A program made the position numbers and the translations under genes. From assembly GCA_964445575.1 (NCBI GenBank), contig CAYULB010000036.1, positions 1 to 20,092 of the forward strand: DNA of 20,092 nucleotides, in the 5' to 3' direction. Shown piece after piece: positions 8,247-16,929 of the stretch (position 1 is its first letter; each line of letters opens with the position of its first letter). Source of the stretch: WJMT01 sp964445575 (GTDB lineage Bacteria > Acidobacteriota > Aminicenantia > Aminicenantales > Aminicenantaceae). A model generated the notes under the pieces. It saw only the letters and a list, made by a program, of their open reading frames with translations, made no database searches and was not told the origin of the DNA.

Positions 8247-11200
8247 ATGAAAAAGGTTTGTCTAGGTTTTTGTTTTTTGCTGATATTTTTTATTTTGGGA
8301 GGATCCCTTCATTTTTTTGGTGGAGAAACTGCTGGTTTTTCACAAAAAGAAGAAGATAAGGAATTGACTTCATTCCTTTTTGAGAATTTATCATGGAGGA
8401 ATATTGGTCCGGCTAATATGGTAGGCCGGGTCAGTGATGTAGAGGGAGTTCCCGGAGATCCCAGTATTGTCTATGTGGGAACTGCTTCAGGAGGAGTCTG
8501 GAAGACAACCAATGGAGGGACTACGTGGAAACCTATTTTTGATGGCCAGCCAGTGGCTTCTATCGGAGATATTGCGCTTGAGCCGGGAAATCCAGACGTA
8601 TTGTATGTGGGAACAGGAGAGGCCAATTTAAGGAACAGTGTGTCCTTCGGGAATGGGGTCTATAAGTCCACAGACGGGGGGAGCAGCTGGAGTTATCTTG
8701 GCCTCAGAGACACCGAGCACATCTCCCGTATCGTGATCCACCCGCATAATTTGGACATAGTGTATGTGGGTGCTGTGGGCCGGGCATTCGGGCCCAATTC
8801 AGCCAGGGGAGTCTTTGTTTCCAGAGATGGAGGGACCAATTGGGAAAAGACACTTTATAAGGATGAATGGCACGGCATCTCTGATCTGGATATAAACCCC
8901 AAGAATCCTAACATTGTTTTTGCAGGCTTGTGGAAGTTTATAAGAAAACCCTGGACTTTTGAAAGCGGGGATAAGCAGGGAGGTGTGTTCAGGTCTGTTG
9001 ACGGCGGGAGGACATGGAGCAAGGTCACCCGTGGTCTTCCTGAGCTTGTAGGGCGCATTGGTATAAAGGTGGCCCCGAGCAACCCGGATGTGGTTTATGC
9101 CATCACAGAATCGCCGGAGGGGACCCTATACCGGTCTGAGGACGGAGGAAAGAGTTTTCGCCGGGTCTCAGGCGATGTCAGGATCGTTTCCCGGGGATTT
9201 TATTACACGGATTTAAGGGTAGACCCGACTGACGAAAACCGGATTTATGCGGTATCCTCAAGACTCTATGTTTCTATTGACGGCGGCCAAACATTTAAGC
9301 ACATTTCGCAGTCGACACATGTGGACTTTCATTCACTGTGGATAGACCCGAAGAATCCAAACCGGATGTGGCAGGGACAGGATGGCGGAATCTGTGTTTC
9401 TTATGACAGAGGAAAAAACTGGGATTATGTCAATAATATCTGTGCCGCGCAGTTTTATCAGATCTATGCGGACAACCGGGAACCATTTTATTATGTGGGA
9501 GGAGGACTTCAGGATAATGGCACCTGGTATGGCCCCAGCAGGAATAAAGAGAGATTCGGGATTTTAAAAGATGACTGGAGGATGATCAGCTTCGGAGATG
9601 GGTTTCATATCACCTGTCATCCTGATAATCCAGAGCTTTTTATCAGTGAAAGACAGGGAGGAGGCATCATGAGAACCAATATGGAAACCATGGAGCAGCA
9701 GGATATCAGTCCTCAGCCCAGACGAGCGGACGGGGCTCCTGTTTCTGAATTGGAGTACCGCTTCAACTGGAATACTCCTATTATTCCCTCTCCTCATGAT
9801 AAAAAGACCATTTATGTGGGAGGCAATGTTGTTTTTAAATCCATAGATTTTGGCTCGACCTGGGAGGTGATAAGTCCTGACCTGACCACAGATGACCCTG
9901 AAAAGCAGAAAACAGCTGGCGGTCCTGCATGGCCTGAGAACACCACAGCCGAGTACTACTGCACCATCATAAGCCTTGCTGAATCACCGGTGCAGCCTGG
10001 GGTGATTTGGGCTGGAACGGATGACGGCCAGCTTCAAGTGACCATGAATGGAGGGAATGACTGGGATAATGTGATCAACAGTGTGCCTGACCTTCCATCC
10101 TACACTCCTGTCTCCCATGTTGAACCTTCCCTTACTTCAGCCGGGATGGCTTATGTTTCTTTTGATAGGCATATGCTGGATGATTTCAGTCCGTATGTTT
10201 ACCGCACCTCTGATTTTGGAAGGACCTGGGTTAATGTGACAGGGAATCTTCCTGATAATGCATACGTGTGGGTGGTTCGTGAAGATCCAGTGCAGCCTGA
10301 GATTGTCTATGCAGGGACTGAAATCGGTCTTTTTGTTTCCTTTAGTCGGGGGACTCATTGGATAAAGCTTCATATGAAAAATCTTCCTCCAGTGTCAATC
10401 CATGATATTCTCATACACCCTAGAGAAAATGATTTGATTCTGGGAACTCACGGCAGAGGCATTTGGATTTTTGATGACATATCTTTTATCCGAGAAATAA
10501 AAAAAGAATTGTTGGAAAAAGAGCTCCATCTCTTCAGGATAAGGCCGGCTCTCAGGCATGCTGTGAAACCTACTCGCTATGGAATTGGTGATAGAGAGTA
10601 TACTGCAGAAAATCCTCCTTATGGAGCGCTCATTACATATTATCTAAATACCCCTGCTGCAGACAGCAAGAGTCTTAGAATGGATTTTTATGACTCTGAT
10701 AAGAACTTAATCAGAAGATTAACAAATCTTCCGAATGAAGAGGGAGTCAATAGAGCGGCATGGGATTTAAGGAGCACTCCCCCGCGCCAGAGAAGAGAAG
10801 AGGAACAGGAAGAAGATTTTTTCACATCAGGACCAAGAGGGCCTCAGGTTTTACCCGGCACTTATACGGTAAGACTGGTAAAGGGAGAACAGGCCTTACA
10901 AGAGTCATTAATCGTTAAAGTAGATCCCACTGTGGGAGTCAATGAGAGTGACCTAGAGCTTCAGTACAGATATGCCTCTGCTCTGTGTACCATGCAGTCT
11001 TTGGTAAATGATGGACTCAGAGCCTTGGACATCCTTTTAGATCAAATAAAAGAGAGGAAAAACACTCTTTCTAAACAGCAGGGAAGTTATCCTGATGAGG
11101 TCATGGAGGTTATGGAAAATCACATGAGAGATATCAAAGAGATCCAGGACATCCTGACCAGACCAGAGGGAGCTCCTTTCTGGAGCGAGGGACCTCGGCT

Positions 11201-11417
11201 TATTGAAAGGCTGAGTGGATTGTTTCAATCTATTGACGGAGTCAACAAAGCTCCCACCAAAGCACAAATGGATTATTTCAATGAGCTGAAGCAGGAATTT
11301 GAGGCTGGAATGAAAAGAATCAATGGATATTTGAGCGAAAAAGCAAAACAGATCAACAAAGTCTTTTCAGAAAACAGAGTTCCACCCCTGCTTATTCCTG
11401 AAGTGATTAAATATTAA
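8247..11417 (+). CDS. Exported sortilin-like BNR/Asp-box beta-propeller protein (paralogue 2)
   Basis: 1056-residue exported protein, paralogous over its whole length to the one at 3526-6693. The start is set at ATG 8247 because GGAGG sits 5 nt upstream and the signal peptide (MKK followed by a hydrophobic core at about residues 4-24) begins there. Eleven Asp-box-like motifs occur in the same order as in the paralogue, among them KTTNGGTTW (about residue 86), KSTDGGSSW, VSRDGGTNW, RSVDGGRTW, VSIDGGQTF, KSIDFGSTW and RTSDFGRTW. The stretch VFKSxDxGxxWEVISPDLT followed by EYYCTI is shared nearly verbatim. Repeated phrases such as NPDVLYVGTG are typical of VPS10/sortilin-type propellers. A beta-rich segment ending GTYTVRLVKGEQ and a helical C-terminus follow. 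Enzymatic activity is unproven; a surface binding or scaffold role is possible. Confidence 0.88.
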   Translation: MKKVCLGFCFLLIFFILGGSLHFFGGETAGFSQKEEDKELTSFLFENLSWRNIGPANMVGRVSDVEGVPGDPSIVYVGTASGGVWKTTNGGTTWKPIFDGQPVASIGDIALEPGNPDVLYVGTGEANLRNSVSFGNGVYKSTDGGSSWSYLGLRDTEHISRIVIHPHNLDIVYVGAVGRAFGPNSARGVFVSRDGGTNWEKTLYKDEWHGISDLDINPKNPNIVFAGLWKFIRKPWTFESGDKQGGVFRSVDGGRTWSKVTRGLPELVGRIGIKVAPSNPDVVYAITESPEGTLYRSEDGGKSFRRVSGDVRIVSRGFYYTDLRVDPTDENRIYAVSSRLYVSIDGGQTFKHISQSTHVDFHSLWIDPKNPNRMWQGQDGGICVSYDRGKNWDYVNNICAAQFYQIYADNREPFYYVGGGLQDNGTWYGPSRNKERFGILKDDWRMISFGDGFHITCHPDNPELFISERQGGGIMRTNMETMEQQDISPQPRRADGAPVSELEYRFNWNTPIIPSPHDKKTIYVGGNVVFKSIDFGSTWEVISPDLTTDDPEKQKTAGGPAWPENTTAEYYCTIISLAESPVQPGVIWAGTDDGQLQVTMNGGNDWDNVINSVPDLPSYTPVSHVEPSLTSAGMAYVSFDRHMLDDFSPYVYRTSDFGRTWVNVTGNLPDNAYVWVVREDPVQPEIVYAGTEIGLFVSFSRGTHWIKLHMKNLPPVSIHDILIHPRENDLILGTHGRGIWIFDDISFIREIKKELLEKELHLFRIRPALRHAVKPTRYGIGDREYTAENPPYGALITYYLNTPAADSKSLRMDFYDSDKNLIRRLTNLPNEEGVNRAAWDLRSTPPRQRREEEQEEDFFTSGPRGPQVLPGTYTVRLVKGEQALQESLIVKVDPTVGVNESDLELQYRYASALCTMQSLVNDGLRALDILLDQIKERKNTLSKQQGSYPDEVMEVMENHMRDIKEIQDILTRPEGAPFWSEGPRLIERLSGLFQSIDGVNKAPTKAQMDYFNELKQEFEAGMKRINGYLSEKAKQINKVFSENRVPPLLIPEVIKY

Positions 11418-11515
11418 GGATGGAACGCAGCCGCATCTGAATTTCATTTAGCTTGCAGCAGGTTTGAACTGTGAATAATTGAGGCAAAATTATGATAATT
11501 ATGATATTGAAGGGA

Positions 11516-11523
11516 AAGGAGGG
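11516..11523 (+). promoter_or_regulatory. Ribosome-binding site for the M42-like protein
   Basis: AAGGAGGG lies directly before the ATG at 11527. An in-frame TTG at 11479 would add 16 polar residues ahead of the signal peptide and has no ribosome site, so 11527 is preferred. Confidence 0.75.
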
Positions 11524-11526
11524 CCC

Positions 11527-12651
11527 ATGAATTTGAGACAAGGGATTTTCTTAACAGGTCTTATCTTGTTAGGTTTATGTGGGCTTATGTTGGGTGAAAA
11601 TGAAATAACCCAGCAGGATGTGGAGGAAATGTTTTTTGTTTCTTCTCCCACTGGATATGAAAACCAAATGTCTGAAAAAATCATTCAACTGCTCCCAGAT
11701 AAAAAAGCAGTGACCCGGGATTCATTAGGAAGTGTTTATGTCTTTAAAGAAGGAGACCTTTCTCATGTGTCTGTAATCTGCGGTATGGATGAAATAGGGT
11801 ATATAGTGGGAGGCATTGATTCACAAGGATACATAACCCTGGACCGGGTGGTATCAGCCCCCTATCCCTTGTTTGATTCTTTTTTTCCAGGACACGTCAT
11901 GAGGATTTGGACTGATAAGGGATCAATTCTGGGAGTCCTGGCTGTTCCCTCTCTTCATATTTTTCCCAGAGAAGAGAGGGAAAATTTTCTTGATTATTTC
12001 TCTCTGGAAAAAATGAGACTGGACATCGGCGCTTCCAGCAGGAAGCAGGCCCGTGAACAGGGGATTTTAAACTGTGCTCCGGTTACCTATGAAAAAAAGA
12101 TGGGTCATCTTGCTGAGGGAAAAATAGCTGGTTACTCCATGGGCAGAAAAGCATGTGCCGCGCTTGTTTTGAACCTAGCTGAAAAGGTTTTTCGGGAGGA
12201 AAATCTGGGCAGGGTTACCCTGGGATGGCTGGCCCAGACCCGGATGGCAGCCCGGGGTTTCCGTCCCAGAGCCAGTATGGGAGGAGTCAGAGCAGAAAAA
12301 TATCTGACTTCTCAAGAGAATATAATCCTGGATGTTTTCCCTGTTGAGTGGTTGGAGGATAAAGAAATCAGTTTGGGAAAGGGTCCTGTACTCATTCCTG
12401 TTGGAGAAGGAGAATCCCCGTGGATTAGATGGATCCAGGAAAATGCGGAAAAACACCAAATCCCTGTTCAAAAAGCTCAGAGCTTAGAAAATATGATTTT
12501 GAATGCTTTCTCCGGAAGCGAAAAGAATTCAATAGGGATTTTTCTTCCTGTGAAGTTTGCAGATTCTCCTTCGGAAACCATTGATTTAAATGACCTTCAG
12601 GCACTTGAAAAATTAGTTGTCTTGTTTCTTTCTGAAAGGGGGAGCCGATGA
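11527..12651 (+). CDS. M42-family peptidase homologue lacking all catalytic and metal residues
   Basis: 374-residue protein with an N-terminal hydrophobic export signal (about residues 7-23). It aligns along its length with the M42 aminopeptidase encoded directly downstream, but each functional position is changed. The first metal His (H-x-DEIG) is G86 in CGMDEIG. The paired Asp bridging the metals (DDR) becomes G206-R207-K208. The catalytic and metal Glu pair (QEE) becomes Q-T238-R239. The PVD aspartate becomes E274. The final metal His (YSH) becomes D346. The fold-determining surroundings (DEIG, TDKG, IxxDIGxxSxxxAxxxG, the C-terminal LEKLVVLFL helix) are kept, and there is no frameshift or stop, so this looks like a maintained pseudoenzyme rather than a decaying gene. 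Its stop overlaps the next start (ATGA), which implies translational coupling with the active relative. The role is unknown; it could be a structural or regulatory partner. Confidence 0.82.
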   Translation: MNLRQGIFLTGLILLGLCGLMLGENEITQQDVEEMFFVSSPTGYENQMSEKIIQLLPDKKAVTRDSLGSVYVFKEGDLSHVSVICGMDEIGYIVGGIDSQGYITLDRVVSAPYPLFDSFFPGHVMRIWTDKGSILGVLAVPSLHIFPREERENFLDYFSLEKMRLDIGASSRKQAREQGILNCAPVTYEKKMGHLAEGKIAGYSMGRKACAALVLNLAEKVFREENLGRVTLGWLAQTRMAARGFRPRASMGGVRAEKYLTSQENIILDVFPVEWLEDKEISLGKGPVLIPVGEGESPWIRWIQENAEKHQIPVQKAQSLENMILNAFSGSEKNSIGIFLPVKFADSPSETIDLNDLQALEKLVVLFLSERGSR

Positions 12652-13748
12652 GAAAAGCATTTGTATTTGTTTTCGCAGGGATGGTTCTGTTGTGGTGTTC
12701 ATCCTGTACTTCTCAATCCCAGGAGACTAAGGCATGGAGTCTTTTAAAAGAAATGCTTTTGATTCCTGGAGTTTCAGGAAGTGAAAGCCGGGTTGCTGAT
12801 TTTGTGTTCTCTTCAATTCCCGAATCTTTCAATCCGCAGAGAGATGACATGGATAATGTCTGGTTTACAAAAGGAGAAGGAGAGCTTCATATTTTGTTTG
12901 TTGCCCATACGGATGAAATCGGTTTGGTGGTAAGTCAGATAACCTCAGATGGGACATTGAAGGTGGAGGGCCGGGGCGGTTTTTTCCCTAAGATGTACGA
13001 AGGACACTCAGTGGTGGTTTATACTGATAAAGGAGCGGTGGAAGGGATTGTTGTCCCCAGGAGAGACCCTTTTTCAGGCGGTTTAGATGTTTCCTATTTC
13101 GGGATTAATGATATTGAAATTTATCTGGGAGTTGACTCAGAAAAAGAAGCCCAAGAATTAGGAGTGGCTCTAGGAGACCCCATAACCATTAAAAAACAAG
13201 TCGCTGAGATTTCTTCTGACTTATTAGCTGCCAGGGGAGTGGATGACCGAGCCGGTTGTGCTGTTTTGCTGGATGCGATGGAGAGAATCGATTGGCGTCA
13301 AATCAAAGGGAAAAAAGTGACCTTTGCATGGGATGTTCAGGAAGAAGTGGGATTGTACGGAGCTTCCAGGCTGGCTGAAAATTTGGATGTTGATTTTGTT
13401 TTTCCAGTAGATACTTTTGTGTCTTCAGATGCTCCCTTTGACTCCAAAAGATTTGCCAGGCTTCCTTTGGGCCAAGGGGCTGTGATCCGTGCTGTGGACA
13501 GCAGCAATATTACTCCCTGGGTGTATGTTCAGAAAGTCAAACAAATTGCAGAGTCACATGATATTCCCGTGCAGATAGGTAACACCAGGGGAGGAAACGA
13601 CGGGTCTGTGTTTGTACCAGGGGGTTCAGTGGATATTCCTCTTTCTTGGCCGGGAGTTTATTCTCATTCATTTATCGAGAAGGTCCACAGGAAAGACCTG
13701 GAGGCATTGACTGAGCTGGTGGTGGCGCTGGTCAAGGATTGGGATTGA
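12648..13748 (+). CDS. Exported M42-family metallo-aminopeptidase
   Basis: 366-residue dinuclear metal aminopeptidase of the M42 (glutamyl aminopeptidase/TET) family, which removes N-terminal residues from peptides. All expected residues are visible: H87 and D89 in AHTDEIG, D199-D200 in GVDDRAG, the Glu pair E232-E233 in VQEEVG, D255 in FPVDTF and H340 in GVYSHSF. The N-terminus (MRK, hydrophobic core, then CSSC at residues 17-20) is a signal peptide. A cysteine there could be lipidated, but the residues before it do not form a canonical lipobox. M42 enzymes are normally cytosolic, so export is unusual. The ATG overlaps the stop of the preceding catalytically dead paralogue by 4 nt. The gene ends 14 bp from the convergent M14 peptidase gene. 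Confidence 0.92.
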   Translation: MRKAFVFVFAGMVLLWCSSCTSQSQETKAWSLLKEMLLIPGVSGSESRVADFVFSSIPESFNPQRDDMDNVWFTKGEGELHILFVAHTDEIGLVVSQITSDGTLKVEGRGGFFPKMYEGHSVVVYTDKGAVEGIVVPRRDPFSGGLDVSYFGINDIEIYLGVDSEKEAQELGVALGDPITIKKQVAEISSDLLAARGVDDRAGCAVLLDAMERIDWRQIKGKKVTFAWDVQEEVGLYGASRLAENLDVDFVFPVDTFVSSDAPFDSKRFARLPLGQGAVIRAVDSSNITPWVYVQKVKQIAESHDIPVQIGNTRGGNDGSVFVPGGSVDIPLSWPGVYSHSFIEKVHRKDLEALTELVVALVKDWD

Positions 13749-13762
13749 ATTCCTATTTTAAA

Positions 13763-16360
13763 TCACTCGGCTTGGGGATAGAGCATAGCGTTCAGTATGA
13801 ATTTATAAGTTCCATGAGATTGGGCTCTGTGCTGGCTCCGAATTCCGATGAGTATCATATGGCCTTTCTTGTACTGCACATCAACGACTGCAGCTCTTCG
13901 GCTGATGGTTTCTTCTCCCAGCAGCCATCCGCTCAGCAGAATGTCTTTTTTGGGATAACTTGCCACTACGGTTCGGTCCCACTCCATATCAGGTATGCTG
14001 GTGCGAAAGGCCTTGCTGCGGGAAAAGACAGCTGCTGTTTCAGAAGGCATGCCATATCCTATAGGTGACCTGCGGTTCACATTAAGTTTTAGAATCGATG
14101 TGGGGCAGAAAAATTTATCTCTAGAGACTCCATCAAGAGTGTTGGTAACAGGGGGTTTGAATTCATTAATAACCAATTCACAAGCGTCGTTTAAGGTGAC
14201 CAGGATGCCTCCCTCAGAGACAAAGTTCTTTAAAGCCTCCACTCCCTGTTTGCCGATGCCTCCTTCATACTCCGGAGGTCCTTCTGTGTAATATCTGGCG
14301 TACCTTGACTTGGGGTCTGGTTTTCCTGTTTTTATGATATCAGCACTTTCGCTGGCAAATATAATCACATCAAACTTTTCTTTAAAGTCAGCAGGTTGGT
14401 CTTTTTTTTCTGTAAAGTCTTTGTTGTGGATGGTGGTGTAAGGGACCTCAAGGTCATCCAGCATGTATCGGGTCCATCCTTGGTCCATGTTTGATTTCCA
14501 GGATTGATAAAGCGCAATTCGGGGATTTTTCAAAGGACTGCTCTTTTTAATTTCTGATATATCGTTTATGGAGTAGGCATTGAGGTTCCATTTTTCAAGA
14601 AGAGAAGGAAGCTCTTTCTGGACCTGGGGAGTGTTTTTGATGATAAAGCTGCCAAAACAGGTATGGAATCCATCTCCGTTTACTGGCTGTTGAGAGCGGT
14701 AGATCTCTGGATTGTTCTTAAGAAGAGAGAGAACCACGGAATAGGAAGCGTTTGGTTTGGGATCCAGTACAATGTATTCAGCGTCTTCAGCAGGGATCTG
14801 TATATCCGGAGAAGGGATTTCACTCAATTCAACAAGTTCTGTTTTAAAGGGAGAGTTGATTGGTTCACATTCCACTCCCATTTGCAGAGGAAGGGTCCAT
14901 CCTGCATTGTCATAGGGCGGTTCGGGAGGTCCTCCGGGATACTGTCTGATATCCGGGTATTCCTGTTTTTCAAGAAGAGCTTGAGCGTAGGGCCGGTAAG
15001 GTTGAGCCATGAGCACCACAAAAGAGCCTGCAGGGAATGATTTGCCGTTTGCCACAAAATCCTTTTCAGCCTGATGGATTTGCACCCCTCCAAATTTTAA
15101 GATTTCCAGCATCCGCAGAGTGGTGGGATAGTCTCTCTGATTTTTGGATATGACAAAGGCAAAGGGGGCACCTGGTTCTCTATTTTCAATGGCATCCTTG
15201 TTCATCTTGTAGAAATTATACAGAAGGTCTTGTTTGTGAAGATAAGCGGTTTTTACCAGGCTTTTGGATAAAGTTAGTTCGTATTCCACCAAGTCTCTCA
15301 GCCGCCACCATCCGCCCATCCAGGGATCCGGGAATTGGAGTCTTTTCTCAACATATGAATCTGGAATCTCATTGGGTTCAATATAAATCGGAGTCGCCAC
15401 TTTTACAGAGGCCATTTCGCTCAGAAGTCCGATGCAGTTGTGAAGCCAGGAGGTATCATCGCACGCTCCGATCCACCATCCGGTAAAGCTTCTTCCGTGC
15501 ACCACTCCTTTGAATCCATTTTTTTGTAGGTCATAGGCCATGTTCATTCCGCAAAGGGCCACTCCTCTCCAGAGCAGAGGATGTATGGTGGGCACCGGAG
15601 GATCCATAAAGGGAGGAATGAACAGACGTGCTCCGGTTGATCCCATTTGATGTTCGTCTATATGGATTTGTGGAATCCAGTCATGATAAAGCACTTTCGT
15701 GACAGCCTGGGTTTCTTTTAAGTTGAACATAAACCAGTCCCGGTTGTTATCATGGCCGGCATAATGGTGGTAAAGCCAGGGCATTCGGGAGCCTTCGTAT
15801 TTGGTCCCCACGTATTTCCTGTACCATTCTGTGACCATTTGTTCTCCGTCTGGATTGATGGTGGGGGCAAGAAGAACGATCACTTCTTTAAGTGCTTTTT
15901 CTGCATCGAACGGAGTGTTTCCTGTGACCAAGTCATAGGCAAGCTCCATGGACATCTGAGAAGAAGCGATTTCTGTGGCATGGATGTTGCAGGTAATGAG
16001 AAGGATGGCTTTTCCTTCCTGACTGAGTTTTTTGGCTTCTTCAGGGGTTAATCCTTTTACGTCCCGGAGTTGTTTGGTGATTTGAGTGTACTGGTCCAGT
16101 TGGTCCATGTTTTCTTCTGCAGTTATAACAGCCATGATCATGGGTTTTCCCAGCGTGGATTCTCCAATGGTGAGAAGTTTGATTTTGTTTGATTCATCCT
16201 CCAGCTTTTTGAAGTATTCTGTTATTTGATTGTAGTCTGCGAGTTTCCGGTCAGCTCCAACTTTATGTCCCAGGAATTCTTCTGGATGTGTCTGAGCAGA
16301 CAGAAGAAAGGGAAACAATACTAAAGCAATACCAACAGCAGCCAAAAGTTTTTTATTCAT
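13763..16360 (-). CDS. Exported M14-type zinc carboxypeptidase with C-terminal amidotransferase-like region
   Basis: 865-residue secreted metallopeptidase. A signal peptide (MNKK, hydrophobic core to about residue 21, SAQ cleavage site) is followed by an M14 domain. Its Zn-binding HxxE motif is H127-A-T-E130, with NPDGE at 169-173, DNNRDW at 204-209 (equivalent to the Asn-Arg pair of carboxypeptidase A), a third Zn ligand in IDEHQMG (H237) and a candidate catalytic Glu in GLLSEMAS (E315). The long C-terminal half includes a stretch resembling the class I glutamine amidotransferase-like fold (FDVIIFASES, then FVSEGGILVTLND), common in large bacterial M14 proteins and probably non-catalytic. 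The ribosome site AGGAGGG ends 9 nt before the ATG. I found no convincing promoter in the divergent gap. It is convergent with the M42 gene and probably works on extracellular peptides. Confidence 0.92.
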   Translation of the reverse strand: MNKKLLAAVGIALVLFPFLLSAQTHPEEFLGHKVGADRKLADYNQITEYFKKLEDESNKIKLLTIGESTLGKPMIMAVITAEENMDQLDQYTQITKQLRDVKGLTPEEAKKLSQEGKAILLITCNIHATEIASSQMSMELAYDLVTGNTPFDAEKALKEVIVLLAPTINPDGEQMVTEWYRKYVGTKYEGSRMPWLYHHYAGHDNNRDWFMFNLKETQAVTKVLYHDWIPQIHIDEHQMGSTGARLFIPPFMDPPVPTIHPLLWRGVALCGMNMAYDLQKNGFKGVVHGRSFTGWWIGACDDTSWLHNCIGLLSEMASVKVATPIYIEPNEIPDSYVEKRLQFPDPWMGGWWRLRDLVEYELTLSKSLVKTAYLHKQDLLYNFYKMNKDAIENREPGAPFAFVISKNQRDYPTTLRMLEILKFGGVQIHQAEKDFVANGKSFPAGSFVVLMAQPYRPYAQALLEKQEYPDIRQYPGGPPEPPYDNAGWTLPLQMGVECEPINSPFKTELVELSEIPSPDIQIPAEDAEYIVLDPKPNASYSVVLSLLKNNPEIYRSQQPVNGDGFHTCFGSFIIKNTPQVQKELPSLLEKWNLNAYSINDISEIKKSSPLKNPRIALYQSWKSNMDQGWTRYMLDDLEVPYTTIHNKDFTEKKDQPADFKEKFDVIIFASESADIIKTGKPDPKSRYARYYTEGPPEYEGGIGKQGVEALKNFVSEGGILVTLNDACELVINEFKPPVTNTLDGVSRDKFFCPTSILKLNVNRRSPIGYGMPSETAAVFSRSKAFRTSIPDMEWDRTVVASYPKKDILLSGWLLGEETISRRAAVVDVQYKKGHMILIGIRSQHRAQSHGTYKFILNAMLYPQAE

Positions 16361-16592
16361 AGAATAATCCCTCCTAAATAAGATTGTTTTATTTTATTGG
16401 GTTTGTACTCGGGTTGGATTTGAATGAACATGTTAATGGATTTTTTCTATCACTTTGGAGCAGGGATGTCAAGAAAAGGATGAAATTCAGGTGTGGCTGG
16501 GGCTCCCTTCAGATTTTTCTCGGCTGTTTGGAGTGGTTGACAAAAACGCGGTTTCACGTTAGCATTTCTATGAAAGCTGAGTGATTGAATCA
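16361..16592. other. Divergent intergenic region between M14 peptidase and SRP RNA
   Basis: 232 bp without a supported protein gene. It holds the ribosome site of the M14 gene (CCCTCCT on the plus strand, 16369-16375) and the SRP RNA promoter. A 66-codon open frame at 16384-16584 has no ribosome site or recognisable motif, overlaps the promoter, and is not called. Confidence 0.6.
16537..16565 (+). promoter_or_regulatory. Promoter of the SRP RNA gene
   Basis: A perfect -35 TTGACA (16537-16542) is followed after 17 bp by TAGCAT (16560-16565, 4/6 to TATAAT). The predicted start near 16572 gives about 20 nt of 5' extension before the terminal helix of the RNA, consistent with processing of a precursor. 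Confidence 0.55.
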
Positions 16593-16873
16593 ATGGACCG
16601 TGCTGGATGGGGAGCTAGCGGTGCCCTGTAGCTCACAATCCGCTGTAGTGAGGTCGAACTCCTTGCTGAGGCAGTCAACTTTTTCTGGTCAGCACTCATG
16701 CAAGTGGTGTTGAAGGTATGGGCCCTGTGCAAAGCACTCTTTGTGAACTCCGTCAGGACCGGGAGGTAGCAGCGGTAGCAGAGCGGCTGCTTGTGCTGCA
16801 GGTCAGCCTTGCCTGAGCTAACTGCATGGGATGCGCAGGGAAGGTTTTGTCAAAGCAGGATGCACGGTCCATA
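16593..16873 (+). ncRNA. ffs: Signal recognition particle RNA, long bacterial form with Alu domain
   Basis: RNA scaffold of the signal recognition particle, which binds Ffh and targets nascent exported proteins to the membrane. The ends form a perfect 11-bp helix: ATGGACCGTGC (16593-16603) with GCACGGTCCAT (16862-16872). The Alu-domain core GGTGCCCTGT (16620-16629) is followed by a CTCAC/GTGAG stem (16632-16636 with 16648-16652), and AGCGG (16617-16621) complements CCGCT in that stem's loop (16640-16644). Domain IV, the Ffh site, reads CCGTCAGGACC, loop GGGA (16761-16764), GGTAGCAGCGG. Relative to E. coli the pair next to the tip has switched from U-A to A-U, and the loop is GGGA instead of GGAA. 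At about 280 nt it is of the Bacillus/Thermotoga long class. No dnaX or recR gene is adjacent. Exact ends are inferred from the terminal helix. Confidence 0.9.
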
Positions 16874-16881
16874 TCCTTTTT
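16862..16881 (+). terminator. Possible terminator of the SRP RNA
   Basis: The 3' arm of the terminal helix (16862-16872) is followed after 4 nt by TTTTT (16877-16881). Termination would rely on long-range pairing with the 5' end, so this is only a plausible stop site. Confidence 0.35.
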
Positions 16882-16929
16882 GGCTGGTCATACTCTTCTG
16901 GTTTTTTCCTTAGCAGTATTTTAAGTATT

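Noticed and set aside
11479..11526. Upstream TTG start for the M42-like protein
   Set aside because: It would place polar residues before the signal peptide, and a strong AAGGAGGG precedes the ATG at 11527.
16384..16584. 66-codon plus-strand open frame ahead of the SRP RNA
   Set aside because: No ribosome site or family resemblance, and it covers the SRP promoter.
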